Numbered from the stretch's first letter, positions 8,910 to 17,113 are shown. The stretch is 64,000 nt of DNA from Mycolicibacterium sp. CH28 (GCF_004745805.1 NZ_SRLQ01000002.1:434001-498000), one strand, 5' to 3'. Program-made: numbers and translations. The notes: generated by a model from the letters alone, not told the origin.

Positions 8910-10007
8910 TCAATCCGGCTGGGCCGCCCCGGCCTGTCGTGTGGAGGCCTGTCGTGTGGAGGCCTGCCGTGTGGAGGCCTGCCGTTTGGCCGCCCGCAGC
9001 CCGACCCAGAACCGGGCGGCCTCGCGGATGGACTCCTCGACCGGGCGTGGCTGCCACCCGAGTTCCCGCACGGCCTTGCCGTGATCGAGTGGTCCCTCGG
9101 CGCGCATCAGCCGCAGCGACTCCAGCGACAGCCGTTCGTCGGTGTGGCGCAGGCGGGCCTTGAGGGTGCCCGTCGCGGCCAGCAGGTAGGCCATCGGCAG
9201 GGGAATGGTCTTGGCCGGCGGTGGGACGCCGACGGCCTCGGCGGCGATGTGCGCCACCTCGGCGTTGCTGATCATCTTCTCCGAGATCAGGTAGCGCTCG
9301 CCGACCCGGCCGCGCTCGGCGGCCAGGATCATGGCGCGGGCTGCGTCGTCGACACCGACGGCTTCGAGTTCGATGCCGCCCATTACGAACGGCAGCTTGC
9401 CGAAGGCGGCCCCGGCGATGATCGCGCCGTGCGGGGTGCGGCCCCAGTCGCCGCTGCCGTAGGTGGTCGATACGCACATCGCGACGGCGGGCAGGTTGTG
9501 CTCGCGCGCGTAGCGCAGCACCAGCTCCTCGGCCTGCAGCCGGGATCGCACGTAGGGGGTGATGCCCCGGTCGTCGATGACGTCGGTTTCACTGGCCAGC
9601 CGGCCGCGCTTGCGGCCGACGGTGACGTAGCTGCTGGTGAAGATGAACCTGTGCAGGTCTGTCGCACCTGGGGCAGGAGCGTAGCGACCCGGGGAGAACT
9701 CGAGCGCGATTTCTAGGACGTTGCGGGTGCCCTCGACGTTGGTGTGGAACAGCGGCGCGGGATCGCGCAGCCAGCCGCGGGCGTCGACCACGCAGTAGTA
9801 GACGTCGTCGACGCCGGCCATCGCCTCCCGCAGCGTGTCGTTGTCCCAGATGTCGCCGACGAACCGCTGCACGTCGAGGTCGTCGATGGCGATGGTGTTG
9901 GCGTTGTCGCGCACCATGACTCGCACCTGATGCCCGTCAGCGACCAGCTGGCGGGTGACGTGCGAACCGAGGAAACCGTTGGCCCCGATGACGAGCTTGG
10001 GACTCAT
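8910..10007 (-). CDS. NAD-dependent epimerase / 3beta-HSD-like short-chain dehydrogenase
   Basis: A 365-residue extended SDR protein with the nucleotide motif VIGANGFLGSHV at residues 6-17 and the catalytic YVRSRLQAEE (Tyr and following basic residue, YxxxK-like with the Lys replaced). The family covers sugar epimerases, dihydroflavonol reductases and 3beta-hydroxysteroid dehydrogenases. The ATG at 10007 overlaps the stop of the NTF2-like gene by four bases; an in-frame extension upstream is an artefact. The C-terminus ends in a short repeat (RQAST three times) from a 15-base DNA repeat. The KstR-type operator upstream suggests a steroid role. Confidence 0.82.
   Translation of the reverse strand: MSPKLVIGANGFLGSHVTRQLVADGHQVRVMVRDNANTIAIDDLDVQRFVGDIWDNDTLREAMAGVDDVYYCVVDARGWLRDPAPLFHTNVEGTRNVLEIALEFSPGRYAPAPGATDLHRFIFTSSYVTVGRKRGRLASETDVIDDRGITPYVRSRLQAEELVLRYAREHNLPAVAMCVSTTYGSGDWGRTPHGAIIAGAAFGKLPFVMGGIELEAVGVDDAARAMILAAERGRVGERYLISEKMISNAEVAHIAAEAVGVPPPAKTIPLPMAYLLAATGTLKARLRHTDERLSLESLRLMRAEGPLDHGKAVRELGWQPRPVEESIREAARFWVGLRAAKRQASTRQASTRQASTRQAGAAQPD
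8941..8985. repeat. 15-base tandem repeat, three copies
   Basis: Three adjacent 15-base units (8941-8955, 8956-8970, 8971-8985) of gtggaggcctgYcgt. They keep the reading frame and give the C-terminal RQAST repeats of the epimerase-like protein. The copies differ at a single base, so the expansion looks recent. Confidence 0.9.
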
Positions 10008-10504
10008 TTCTGACCGCCGTACTGCCGCATCCAGGCGGCCGCCTCGTCGTCGAGGGTGCCGAGCTTTTCGGCTTTCTTGCACCACTTCATCCCGGCCTGC
10101 AGGAACTTCATCGGGTTGTAGATGTCTTCCTGCTGCGACCACAACCCGTCGCCGGCGTAGGTGACGATGGAGATGTTGGTGGCGGTGATGACCGTGCCGT
10201 CGCCCGGGTCGCGCATCGGGTTGTCCAGCTCGCAGATGACCCGGCCGGTCTCTTCGTCGAACACTTTCCACAGCGACGGAAACTCGGTCATGTGGCTGCC
10301 GGGGAAGGTGCTCATGGTCTTGGTGATCCAGGCACGCACCTCGTCGCGGCCCTTCATGGTGCCCATGGCGTGCTCGATGTAGTCGACGTCGGGGGTGTAG
10401 TGCCGCACCCAGGCGTCCCAGTCGCGGGATCGCGCCGCCGCGTCCACCGTGTCCTCGAAGATTGCGAATGCCTCGGTCAGTTCCTCACGGGAGAAGCGCG
10501 CCAC
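10004..10504 (-). CDS. NTF2/SnoaL-like protein
   Basis: A 166-residue protein with the cone-shaped NTF2-like pattern: N-terminal helix, then AWVRHYTPDVDYIEHAMGTMKGRDEVRAWI and a C-terminal sheet. Members include steroid isomerases, polyketide cyclases and non-catalytic proteins. The GTG start at 10504 lies six bases after a TAGTTT -10 box, which is the arrangement of a leaderless mycobacterial transcript. It is first in a two-gene operon with the epimerase-like gene and stands next to a KstR-type operator. Confidence 0.8.
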   Translation of the reverse strand: MARFSREELTEAFAIFEDTVDAAARSRDWDAWVRHYTPDVDYIEHAMGTMKGRDEVRAWITKTMSTFPGSHMTEFPSLWKVFDEETGRVICELDNPMRDPGDGTVITATNISIVTYAGDGLWSQQEDIYNPMKFLQAGMKWCKKAEKLGTLDDEAAAWMRQYGGQK

Positions 10505-10510
10505 AACTTC

Positions 10511-10516
10511 AAACTA
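10511..10516 (-). promoter_or_regulatory. -10 box of a leaderless promoter
   Basis: On the minus strand this reads TAGTTT, fitting TANNNT, and the next six bases lead straight to the GTG at 10504. Transcription would begin at the start codon. The box overlaps the KstR-type operator by two bases. Confidence 0.6.
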
Positions 10517-10528
10517 GAACACGTTCTA
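10515..10528. promoter_or_regulatory. KstR-type operator
   Basis: TAGAAC-AC-GTTCTA is a perfect dyad and matches the published KstR consensus TNNAACNNGTTNNA at every fixed position. It lies 11 bases upstream of the NTF2-like start and overlaps its -10 box, the position expected for repression. Confidence 0.7.
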
Positions 10529-10560
10529 ATGCGATGTCGAGAAGTCGTCTCGATCGGTGC

Positions 10561-11595
10561 TCAGCGATCCGTCTTGCGGCGATTTCGGCCCTTGGCGGCA
10601 TACAGCTGAGCATCGGCCTGCGCGTACAGCACCGCGATCTCGGCAATGTCGCCGGGCTGCGACGCCATCCCGATGCTCGTGTCTGGGGTGTGCCGCCCGA
10701 CATCGGCGACGAACCGCTCCGCAGACGACAGCTCGCGGTCAATGCGGTCGGCGATGCACGCGGCGAACTCGTCGCCGCCGAACCTGGCCAGTACCGCGTC
10801 GGACGGCACGAGGCCGCGCCAGCGGCGCGCATGACTGATCAGGTGGTTGTCACCTGCCAGATGCCCGAGGGTGTCGTTGAGCTGTTTGAAGCCGTCGAGG
10901 TCCATCACGACCACCGTGACGGTCGATTTCGGTGATCGCCGGCGCGCCAAGAGATCTCGCGTGGCGATCTCCCATCCGGCCCGGTTCAGCAGGCCTGTCA
11001 GCGGGTCGGTGCACGCGCTGGTGACCAGGGCGCGCATCACCAGTCCGAACGATTCCGCCGCCCCGACGATCGCGACGACCCAGATGATGTAGTCGATGTA
11101 GAGCTTGGGTATCGGCGCGACGGCCAGCGCCACGACCGCGGCCACTGTCAGAAGGCCGATCAGCATCAGGGCCCGCCGGGGCGGATAAAACGCCCGCAGG
11201 TACATAGCGAGGAACATCGGCGCGATCAGGCAGGCGAGCTCGGCGCTCATCGCGATGTGGAAGCCCATCACCAACGGCGTGGCGAAAATGGCCGCCAGTG
11301 TCGGTGGTCCGGGGTTGTCCGGCTTGACGGCCAGCCAGAGCAGTGCCGCGACGCCGAGCATTATCGCGAGTACGCCTCCAGTCGGATTCGCGTACACCAA
11401 GTCCGTGCGGATCGGCCAGACTGTGAACACGACGCCGTAGACGTACAGGAAGGTCGTCGAGCCCAGATAGATTCGCAGCAAGCGGATCTGCTGGGCGCCG
11501 TAGAAATCGCTGCTGCTGAAGGCGAGCAACCTCACCCGATACGTGCGATTACCGCTCCGAGACCACAGCGAACGCTCGGGCCGGCAAACCCCCAT
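10561..11595 (-). CDS. membrane diguanylate cyclase (GGDEF)
   Basis: A 344-residue protein with about six hydrophobic segments in residues 25-190, then a GGDEF domain with an intact active site RFGGDEFAAC. The enzyme makes c-di-GMP from two GTP. The inhibitory RxxD site that normally stands five residues before GGDEF is not recognisable (LVPSD occurs there), so feedback control may be absent. The ATG at 11595 has AGGAG eleven bases upstream; a longer frame to 11709 would overlap the msrB promoter. No EAL domain is present. Confidence 0.85.
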   Translation of the reverse strand: MGVCRPERSLWSRSGNRTYRVRLLAFSSSDFYGAQQIRLLRIYLGSTTFLYVYGVVFTVWPIRTDLVYANPTGGVLAIMLGVAALLWLAVKPDNPGPPTLAAIFATPLVMGFHIAMSAELACLIAPMFLAMYLRAFYPPRRALMLIGLLTVAAVVALAVAPIPKLYIDYIIWVVAIVGAAESFGLVMRALVTSACTDPLTGLLNRAGWEIATRDLLARRRSPKSTVTVVVMDLDGFKQLNDTLGHLAGDNHLISHARRWRGLVPSDAVLARFGGDEFAACIADRIDRELSSAERFVADVGRHTPDTSIGMASQPGDIAEIAVLYAQADAQLYAAKGRNRRKTDR

Positions 11596-11726
11596 GACGC
11601 GAAATTCTCCTGAGGAAACCCGGCCCCATTGCCGGCTGGCCAATTGTGACACCGCCATTGACGGCCTGCATCCGTATGCGAGGCGCGCACGGGACTTTCT
11701 CAACCGCACTCGAGGTTGAAGAGGTC

Positions 11727-12188
11727 ATGCCGCACGACTATCACCGAAACCCTGCGGCCGTCTCCGCGCTGTCGCCCGAGCAGTACCGGGTGACCCAGGA
11801 GAACGGCACCGAACGTCCATTCACCGGTGAGTACTGGGACAACCACGAGCCGGGCATCTACGTCGACGTCGTCTCGGGCGAGCCGCTGTTCGCCTCGGTC
11901 GACAAGTTCGATAGCGGTTCAGGATGGCCCAGTTTCACCAAGCCGATCGATACGTCCAACGTAGTGCAGAAGCGCGACTTCTCCCACCTGATGCTGCGCA
12001 CCGAGGTCCGTTCGGCCAACGGCGACAGCCATCTGGGGCACCTCTTCAAAGACGGGCCGCGCGCCCAGGGAGGGTTGCGCTACTGCATCAACTCAGCTTC
12101 GCTGAAGTTCATCCACCGCGACGACCTCGAGGCGCAGGGGTACGGCGACTACACGAGTTTGTTCGACACTCTCAAGGAGGAAGCGTGA
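11727..12188 (+). CDS. msrB: peptide-methionine (R)-S-oxide reductase
   Basis: A 153-residue MsrB protein that repairs the R-epimer of oxidised methionine. It shows the family blocks [18 protein letters not shown] and [13 protein letters not shown], the Cys in RYCIN being catalytic. The two CxxC zinc pairs of form-1 enzymes are missing, so it is the zinc-free type. The chosen ATG has GAGG upstream; an in-frame extension to 11646 has no such support. The stop overlaps the GTG of msrA by four bases, so both are cotranslated. Confidence 0.92.
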   Translation: MPHDYHRNPAAVSALSPEQYRVTQENGTERPFTGEYWDNHEPGIYVDVVSGEPLFASVDKFDSGSGWPSFTKPIDTSNVVQKRDFSHLMLRTEVRSANGDSHLGHLFKDGPRAQGGLRYCINSASLKFIHRDDLEAQGYGDYTSLFDTLKEEA

Positions 12189-12694
12189 GCGAGACGAAGA
12201 CCGCGATTCTGGCCGGCGGCTGCTTCTGGGGCATGCAGGATCTGATCCGCAAGCAGCCGGGCGTGATCTCGACCCGGGTCGGCTACTCCGGCGGGCAGAA
12301 CGACCATCCGACCTACCGCAATCACCCCGGCCACGCTGAGGCTGTCGAGATCGTCTACGACCCGGCCGAGACCGACTTCCGGGCGCTGCTGGAGTTCTTC
12401 TTCCAGATCCACGATCCGAGCACCAAGAACCGGCAGGGCAATGACGTCGGCACCAGCTACCGCTCGGCGATCTTCTACCTCGATGACGAGCAGAAGCAGG
12501 TCGCATTGGACACCATCGCCGATGTCGACGCCTCCGGGCTGTGGCCGGGCAAGGTGGTCACCGAAGTGACCCCGGCATCGGACTTCTGGGAGGCCGAGCC
12601 GGAGCATCAGGACTACCTGCTGCACTACCCCAACGGCTACACCTGCCACTTCCCGCGGGCGGGCTGGAAGTTGCCGAGGCGGGCGCAGGTCTGA
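12185..12694 (+). CDS. msrA: peptide-methionine (S)-S-oxide reductase
   Basis: A 169-residue MsrA with the catalytic GGCFWG near the N-terminus and the conserved [12 protein letters not shown]. It reduces the S-epimer of methionine sulfoxide and complements MsrB. Translation starts at a GTG overlapping the msrB stop. In M. tuberculosis an msrA (Rv0137c) adjoins cyp138 (Rv0136) and a TetR gene; here the corresponding P450 and TetR genes lie 7 kb away, beyond the Hxs island. Confidence 0.93.
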   Translation: MSETKTAILAGGCFWGMQDLIRKQPGVISTRVGYSGGQNDHPTYRNHPGHAEAVEIVYDPAETDFRALLEFFFQIHDPSTKNRQGNDVGTSYRSAIFYLDDEQKQVALDTIADVDASGLWPGKVVTEVTPASDFWEAEPEHQDYLLHYPNGYTCHFPRAGWKLPRRAQV

Positions 12695-13281
12695 CCTTCC
12701 GCGTGTGAGGCTGATTTAGGCGCTTTCTGTTTGCGCTGGCCAGGTGTTTCCAGAGGGGTCGGATTGCGCCCTCTGGAGCACCTGGTCTGAAAGTCTGGCC
12801 CTGTTTTGGCCCTACGAAAATCGGGCTCAAACGACCCGAGTGTCCGCACACCGAGCGGGCGGTCGGGCTTACGGCTCAAAGAGCGACTCGTCGGATCGGC
12901 ATCAACGCCGCCGGGCCTTGGCTCCGACGCGGTGCCCCGACCGTCTATGAACCTTTATCGCCTCCCCTCGACGTCCTTGCAGAGGACTCTGGGCACGGCG
13001 TGAGTATGGCCACCGGCCCACACCCAGCAACGTCTAAAGATCTGCTACCCGCAATAGGGAACTCAAGTATCAGACGCAAACGGTTCATCCCAGCACAGTG
13101 AAGCGCCTAAAATTCCCCGGGGCACGGGGTTCAGACTTGACGAGCAGCACGCTTTCTGAGTCACCAAGCTGATGGTGGCGCTCAACGCTATGTCCTTCTG
13201 CACGAGGCCTGGCTAGAGGGGGATGAAACATGGCGGTTTCTTTGCCGGGGGTCGACGCAGGGTCGGGTTCGAGGAGTGGGC
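12695..13281. other. 587-base non-coding region before the Hxs genes
   Basis: No frame here has both a good start and protein-like content. It begins with a strong hairpin (12740-12785) that probably ends msrBA. The rest is less GC-rich than the surrounding genes and must hold the hxsA promoter, which I cannot place. No tRNA, direct repeat or integrase remnant that would mark an island edge is visible. Confidence 0.5.
12740..12785 (+). terminator. hairpin after msrA
   Basis: Arms at 12740-12757 and 12769-12785 pair over about 17 bases with one bulge and one mismatch around an 11-base loop. It lies 45 bases after the msrA stop and fits a factor-independent terminator without a strong U-run. 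Confidence 0.6.
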
Positions 13282-13908
13282 ATGCCTGAGACACCCCAGA
13301 TTGTGAGCCTCGCGACGGCGCTTGCTGCCCTGGTGATGCCAGCGGCCTTCCCGCCGATCGCGGATGCGGCGGATTCGAATCGGGCTCAGGTCGGCAGAGA
13401 TGCACGGCAAGAGAATCCGACGGACGCAGAAACGGCGTTGCCGGTCGACGTGGACCTTATGAGCTTCACAGTGCAGCAGACCAGCGACGGCATGTTGTTC
13501 CCGCAGCACAGTTCTCACTCGTCGCACGTATCGCATGCCTCGCACGCGTCGCATGCATCGTCCAGCCCGGGATATGGCGTCCCCGATACGCCCTACGTGC
13601 CGTATGTGCCCGATGTGCCCTACGTACCGAACCCGATTTACGCGCCGCCGGTCGTAGCCCCTCCCGTCGTAGCCCCTCCCGTCGTAGCTCCTCCCGCAGC
13701 GACAACCGGACCGGCGCCCGCGAACACCGCTGATGTCGCCGCCGTTGCGTGCGCACGGGCGAGCTATGGCCTTGGCGTGAATGACATCGCGAATGAGCTG
13801 CAACAGACCTTTGGCTTAGGGGCCGGCGATGCTGCGAATATCGCGAGACAAGCATTGGCTGCCGTGCTTGCGGGTGGGCATTACTGCGACGGCTCCCACG
13901 GTGAATGA
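13282..13908 (+). CDS. hxsA: His-Xaa-Ser repeat precursor protein (HxsA type) with DUF732-like C-terminus
   Basis: A 208-residue predicted substrate of the Hxs radical SAM enzymes. Residues 1-31 look like a Sec signal with a hydrophobic core (IVSLATALAALVM) and an AxA-type end. Residues 76-93 are six uninterrupted triplets, HSS HSS HVS HAS HAS HAS, preceded by SDGMLFPQ, a context like known HxsA proteins. Then come Tyr-Val-Pro repeats (104-118) and three PPVVA repeats (122-136). Residues 148-208 carry Cys157 and Cys202 (HYC) and resemble the mycobacterial secreted DUF732 domain. GAGGAG five bases before ATG 13282 sets the start. The repeat is the likely modified core; the chemistry is not shown by the sequence. 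Confidence 0.85.
   Translation: MPETPQIVSLATALAALVMPAAFPPIADAADSNRAQVGRDARQENPTDAETALPVDVDLMSFTVQQTSDGMLFPQHSSHSSHVSHASHASHASSSPGYGVPDTPYVPYVPDVPYVPNPIYAPPVVAPPVVAPPVVAPPAATTGPAPANTADVAAVACARASYGLGVNDIANELQQTFGLGAGDAANIARQALAAVLAGGHYCDGSHGE
13507..13560 (+). repeat. six His-Xaa-Ser codon triplets
   Basis: Nine-base units encode H-X-S six times without a gap. Codons vary between copies (cac/cat; agt, tct, tcg, gca, gcg, gcc, gta), so the amino-acid pattern rather than the DNA has been kept, which argues for selection on the peptide. Confidence 0.9.
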
Positions 13909-13988
13909 CCACCTATGACGTTGCGTTCATTGATGGCAAGAACGCTGGTTGAAACGATCGGTTGCTCGACCGTAGCGATCGACCGACG

Positions 13989-14291
13989 ATGACGACCTCT
14001 ATGTCGGATGTTGTTGTTGTCTTCAGCGCGTCGATCCAGTCGTTGGGCGCGTTGCAGGAGGCGGCCTACCGCTTGATCGGGCAGGCTGCTTGTCACATCG
14101 ACGAATCAGATGGGCGATACGTATGCCGACTTTCGCCGTCGCAGCCACAGATTGACGGCGACGAGCTGCGGACCCATTTTCTGAATCTAGTGACCGATGA
14201 AAACCTCCGCGAGAAGGTCGGCAGGGAGACTGGCCGGCTACGGGATGTCATCGTGGCGTTGGCGTTCGGGTCGCTGGCCGAGAGGGAATAA
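13989..14291 (+). CDS. hxsD: His-Xaa-Ser system protein HxsD
   Basis: A 100-residue protein with the HxsD pattern: short N-terminal strands (VVVVFSASIQSLGALQEAAYRL), a Ser/Pro-rich middle and the C-terminal helix LREKVGRETGRLRDVIVALAF. HxsD proteins accompany HxsB and HxsC; a role in substrate binding or as an accessory subunit is inferred, not proven. ATG 13989 or 14001 could be the start; neither has a clear ribosome-binding site, so expression may depend on the upstream gene, which ends 80 bases earlier. Confidence 0.85.
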   Translation: MTTSMSDVVVVFSASIQSLGALQEAAYRLIGQAACHIDESDGRYVCRLSPSQPQIDGDELRTHFLNLVTDENLREKVGRETGRLRDVIVALAFGSLAERE

Positions 14292-14295
14292 CTCC

Positions 14296-15750
14296 ATGGC
14301 CGGCTTCGCCGCAGCGGATTCATTCAGTCCTGTAAAATCCGATCTGCAACTTCTGCCTATCCGCTTTGAGCGGCTGGGCGCCGACCGTTTCCTGGTCGGC
14401 AACATGGTTGGCGACATGGCCGAAATGACCGCAGCAGAACTGGACCGCCTGTGCGCGCTCGACCTCGCGCCCGGCGACGGCCTTTACGAGCGAGCGTTCG
14501 AGAACCTCTTCGTCGGGTCGACCGAGCAACGCGCGCAGCAGCAGCTCCTGGCGCTTCGTCTACGAAGCCGCCTGAGTTTTCTGCGAGCAGCCACGCCCCT
14601 TCACCTGTTTGTCGTCACGCTGCGCTGCGAGCACTCCTGCCCCTACTGCCAGGTCTCCCGGCAAAGCAAGGACCGCGTCCGCTACGACATGGACCAGGCC
14701 ACCGCGTCCAAGGCGATTGACATCGCCCTTTCCGCGCCCGCCCCGCTGATCAAAATCGAGTTTCAAGGCGGCGAACCGCTGCTGAACTTCGAACTCATCC
14801 GATGGATCGTCGTAACAGCGAAACAGCGGGCGGCTCCCCTGAGCAAGCGGCTGCAATTTGTGGTCGCCACGAACCTGGCCCTGCTCAGCGACGAAGTGCT
14901 CGACTTCAGTGCTGAGCACGACATACTTTTCAGTACATCGTTAGACGGCCCGCGCGACCTTCACAACAAAAACCGGCCGCGCCGCGGCGATAACAGCTAT
15001 GAACTCGCGATCGCGGGTATCGCGCGGATTAAAGATCGCCTCGGTCCGGACAAGGTTGGTGCGTTGATGACCACGACCGAGGCCAGTCTGGATCGCGTCG
15101 AGGCGATCGTCGATGAGTATCTCAAGCAGGGTCTCGACGGCATCTTCCTTAGGCCACTGTCTCCCTACGGCTTTGCGATGAAGACCAAGCAATTCCAGAA
15201 ATACCGCGGCACTGACTGGCTCCAATTTTGGAAACGTGGTCTGCGCTACATCCTCGATGTCAACAAGTCCGGCCGTCGCTTTCCTGAGTTCTACTCGTCG
15301 CTCATCGTTCGCCGGATGCTCAGCGATGAACCCATCGGCTATGTCGACCTCAGAAGCCCGGCCGGCATTGGTCTGGGGGCTCTGGTCTACAACTACGACG
15401 GAACCGTCTTCGCCTCTGACGAGGCCCGAATGCTCGCCGAAATGGGCGACCGCAGTTTCGAACTGGGCACCGTGCACGAGCACAGCTATCGAGAGCTGGT
15501 GTTATCCGACACCCTAGTGTCAGCGGTCGCTAACTCGCTCACCCAAACCGCGCCACAATGCTCCACCTGCGTCTTCGAACCCAACTGTGGTGCGGACCCT
15601 GTCTATCACCATGCAACCCAACAAGATCTGCTAGGCATCAAGCCATTGTCGGAGTTCTGCCAACGGCAAAAGGGTGTCATCACCCATCTTTTCGAGCTGC
15701 TCGAACACTCCCCTGAGGACGCCGCCATACTCCGGCGATGGGCGTCATGA
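14296..15750 (+). CDS. hxsB: His-Xaa-Ser system radical SAM enzyme HxsB
   Basis: A 484-residue radical SAM protein. The 4Fe-4S/SAM motif is C111-EHS-C115-PY-C118, followed by the SAM-binding EFQGGEPLLNFE. The C-terminus has a SPASM-like set of cysteines (C422, C425, C431, C455) in CSTCVFEPNC and EFCQRQ, which would bind auxiliary clusters. The ATG at 14296 has GAGAGGGA upstream and follows the hxsD stop by four bases; the longer frame from 14197 would overlap hxsD. HxsB and HxsC occur together and are thought to modify the HxsA repeat; which residue each attacks is unknown from sequence. Confidence 0.9.
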   Translation: MAGFAAADSFSPVKSDLQLLPIRFERLGADRFLVGNMVGDMAEMTAAELDRLCALDLAPGDGLYERAFENLFVGSTEQRAQQQLLALRLRSRLSFLRAATPLHLFVVTLRCEHSCPYCQVSRQSKDRVRYDMDQATASKAIDIALSAPAPLIKIEFQGGEPLLNFELIRWIVVTAKQRAAPLSKRLQFVVATNLALLSDEVLDFSAEHDILFSTSLDGPRDLHNKNRPRRGDNSYELAIAGIARIKDRLGPDKVGALMTTTEASLDRVEAIVDEYLKQGLDGIFLRPLSPYGFAMKTKQFQKYRGTDWLQFWKRGLRYILDVNKSGRRFPEFYSSLIVRRMLSDEPIGYVDLRSPAGIGLGALVYNYDGTVFASDEARMLAEMGDRSFELGTVHEHSYRELVLSDTLVSAVANSLTQTAPQCSTCVFEPNCGADPVYHHATQQDLLGIKPLSEFCQRQKGVITHLFELLEHSPEDAAILRRWAS

Positions 15751-16907
15751 AACCCCTTGTGCTTTCGGGACGTTCACCCGAGGCCGACATCATCGGACTT
15801 GGACCAGAACGGCGATACGTGCGCCTCCGCTCCCCCCATAGTCCCCCAGCCCACGATCGCGACGCCGCGTTGATCGCCGACGACAACGACTGGGAGCTGG
15901 CGCACGCCCACGGTTACCCACTTGCTATTGCCCGCGATGCACGCCCGGCGGGGGCTGTATTGAGCTACGTGCGGCTGCCGGCCGGATTTGCCGTGCTTAG
16001 CGAGGGCGACGTGCTGGGCATCGCACCACAATCTCGTCGGGTGCGAGTGCTCTACCGCCGCGCATCGAGACACAACTTCTTTCTCGTCACCGAACGTTGC
16101 AACAACTACTGCCTCATGTGCTCGCAGCCACCCAAGAAAGTTGACGACGGCTGGCTGATCGACGAGATCGCGCAGACCATTCCGCTGGTCGATCCGGCGA
16201 CACCCGCTCTGACGTTCACCGGCGGTGAGCCGCTCACCGACTGGCGGCAGTTCATCGGCCTAGTCGAGCTGACGCGGGATCTGCTCCCCAACACTGCGAT
16301 TCACGTGCTGACCAACGGGCGCGCCTTCGCCTCGCCCGAGGTCGCGACCACCTGGGCGGACGTTCGCCACCCCAAACTTTCGGCAGGAATACCGATCTAC
16401 GCGGCCGTTGACCAGATCCATGACTACGTGGTCCAGGCGAAGGGAGCCTTCGACCAAACGGTCCTCGGCGTTCTTCATCTCAAGGATCGGGGCCAGCGAG
16501 TTGAAGTACGGGTCGTGCTTCACGCCATCACCGCGCCCCGTCTACGTGAGACATGCTCGTGGATCGCTCGCAACCTGCCATTCGTGGACCACGTGGCTCT
16601 GATGGGCATGGAAAACACCGGCTTCGCGATCGCCAACAACGACATGCTGTGGATCGATCCCGTTGACTATCAAGAACAATTGAAAGCCGGCGTCGACGTG
16701 CTCGCTACGGCCGGGGTCAATGTTTCCATCTATAACCTACCGCTGTGCGTGCTCGACCCCAGCCTCCGGCCCTTCGCGCTGCAATCGATCTCGGACTGGA
16801 AGAACGCCTACGTGCAGGAATGCGAAGGCTGCTCGGTCCGCCACGATTGCGCAGGCTTCTTCTCAACCGGCCGTACACAATTCAGTCGCGGGATAGCTGC
16901 GATCTAG
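15747..16907 (+). CDS. hxsC: His-Xaa-Ser system radical SAM enzyme HxsC
   Basis: A 386-residue radical SAM protein with C118-NNY-C122-LM-C125 followed by SQPPK, a context typical of HxsC, and FTGGEPL for SAM binding. Residues 1-105 form a separate N-terminal domain. Near the C-terminus CEGCSVRHDCAGFF provides three more cysteines that may bind a second cluster. The ATG at 15747 overlaps the hxsB stop by four bases (ATGA); an ATG at 15738 is possible. The coupling implies a fixed ratio of the two enzymes. A small hairpin at 16928 ends the locus. Confidence 0.9.
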   Translation: MKPLVLSGRSPEADIIGLGPERRYVRLRSPHSPPAHDRDAALIADDNDWELAHAHGYPLAIARDARPAGAVLSYVRLPAGFAVLSEGDVLGIAPQSRRVRVLYRRASRHNFFLVTERCNNYCLMCSQPPKKVDDGWLIDEIAQTIPLVDPATPALTFTGGEPLTDWRQFIGLVELTRDLLPNTAIHVLTNGRAFASPEVATTWADVRHPKLSAGIPIYAAVDQIHDYVVQAKGAFDQTVLGVLHLKDRGQRVEVRVVLHAITAPRLRETCSWIARNLPFVDHVALMGMENTGFAIANNDMLWIDPVDYQEQLKAGVDVLATAGVNVSIYNLPLCVLDPSLRPFALQSISDWKNAYVQECEGCSVRHDCAGFFSTGRTQFSRGIAAI

Positions 16908-16927
16908 TTCCACAGTTCGCGACAGTC

Positions 16928-16943
16928 GTCCGGCGCTCCGGAC
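16928..16943 (+). terminator. short hairpin after hxsC
   Basis: GTCCGG-CGCT-CCGGAC lies 20 bases after the hxsC stop. A second small dyad (CCAACG-TCTA-CGTTGG) follows at 16981-16996. Either could end transcription of the Hxs genes; both are short. Confidence 0.4.
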
Positions 16944-17113
16944 ACAATCCTGAAACTGATCAAGTTTGGGACTGGCCGACCCAACGTCTACGTTGGCACA
17001 TCCAGATTGGCCGGACCCCGTGAACTGGTCCATGAGATCTATGCCCGCGGTCAAGCCACTGCGACCATGTCGAGTTGTCGATTCAATATCGAATTCAGAC
17101 GTCGAAACGACCG

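Noticed and set aside
8941..8985. Possible CRISPR-like repeat array
   Set aside because: Units of 15 bases are directly adjacent without spacers and encode part of a protein.
12806..13003. Short plus-strand frame in the region before hxsA
   Set aside because: No ribosome-binding site and no protein-like composition.
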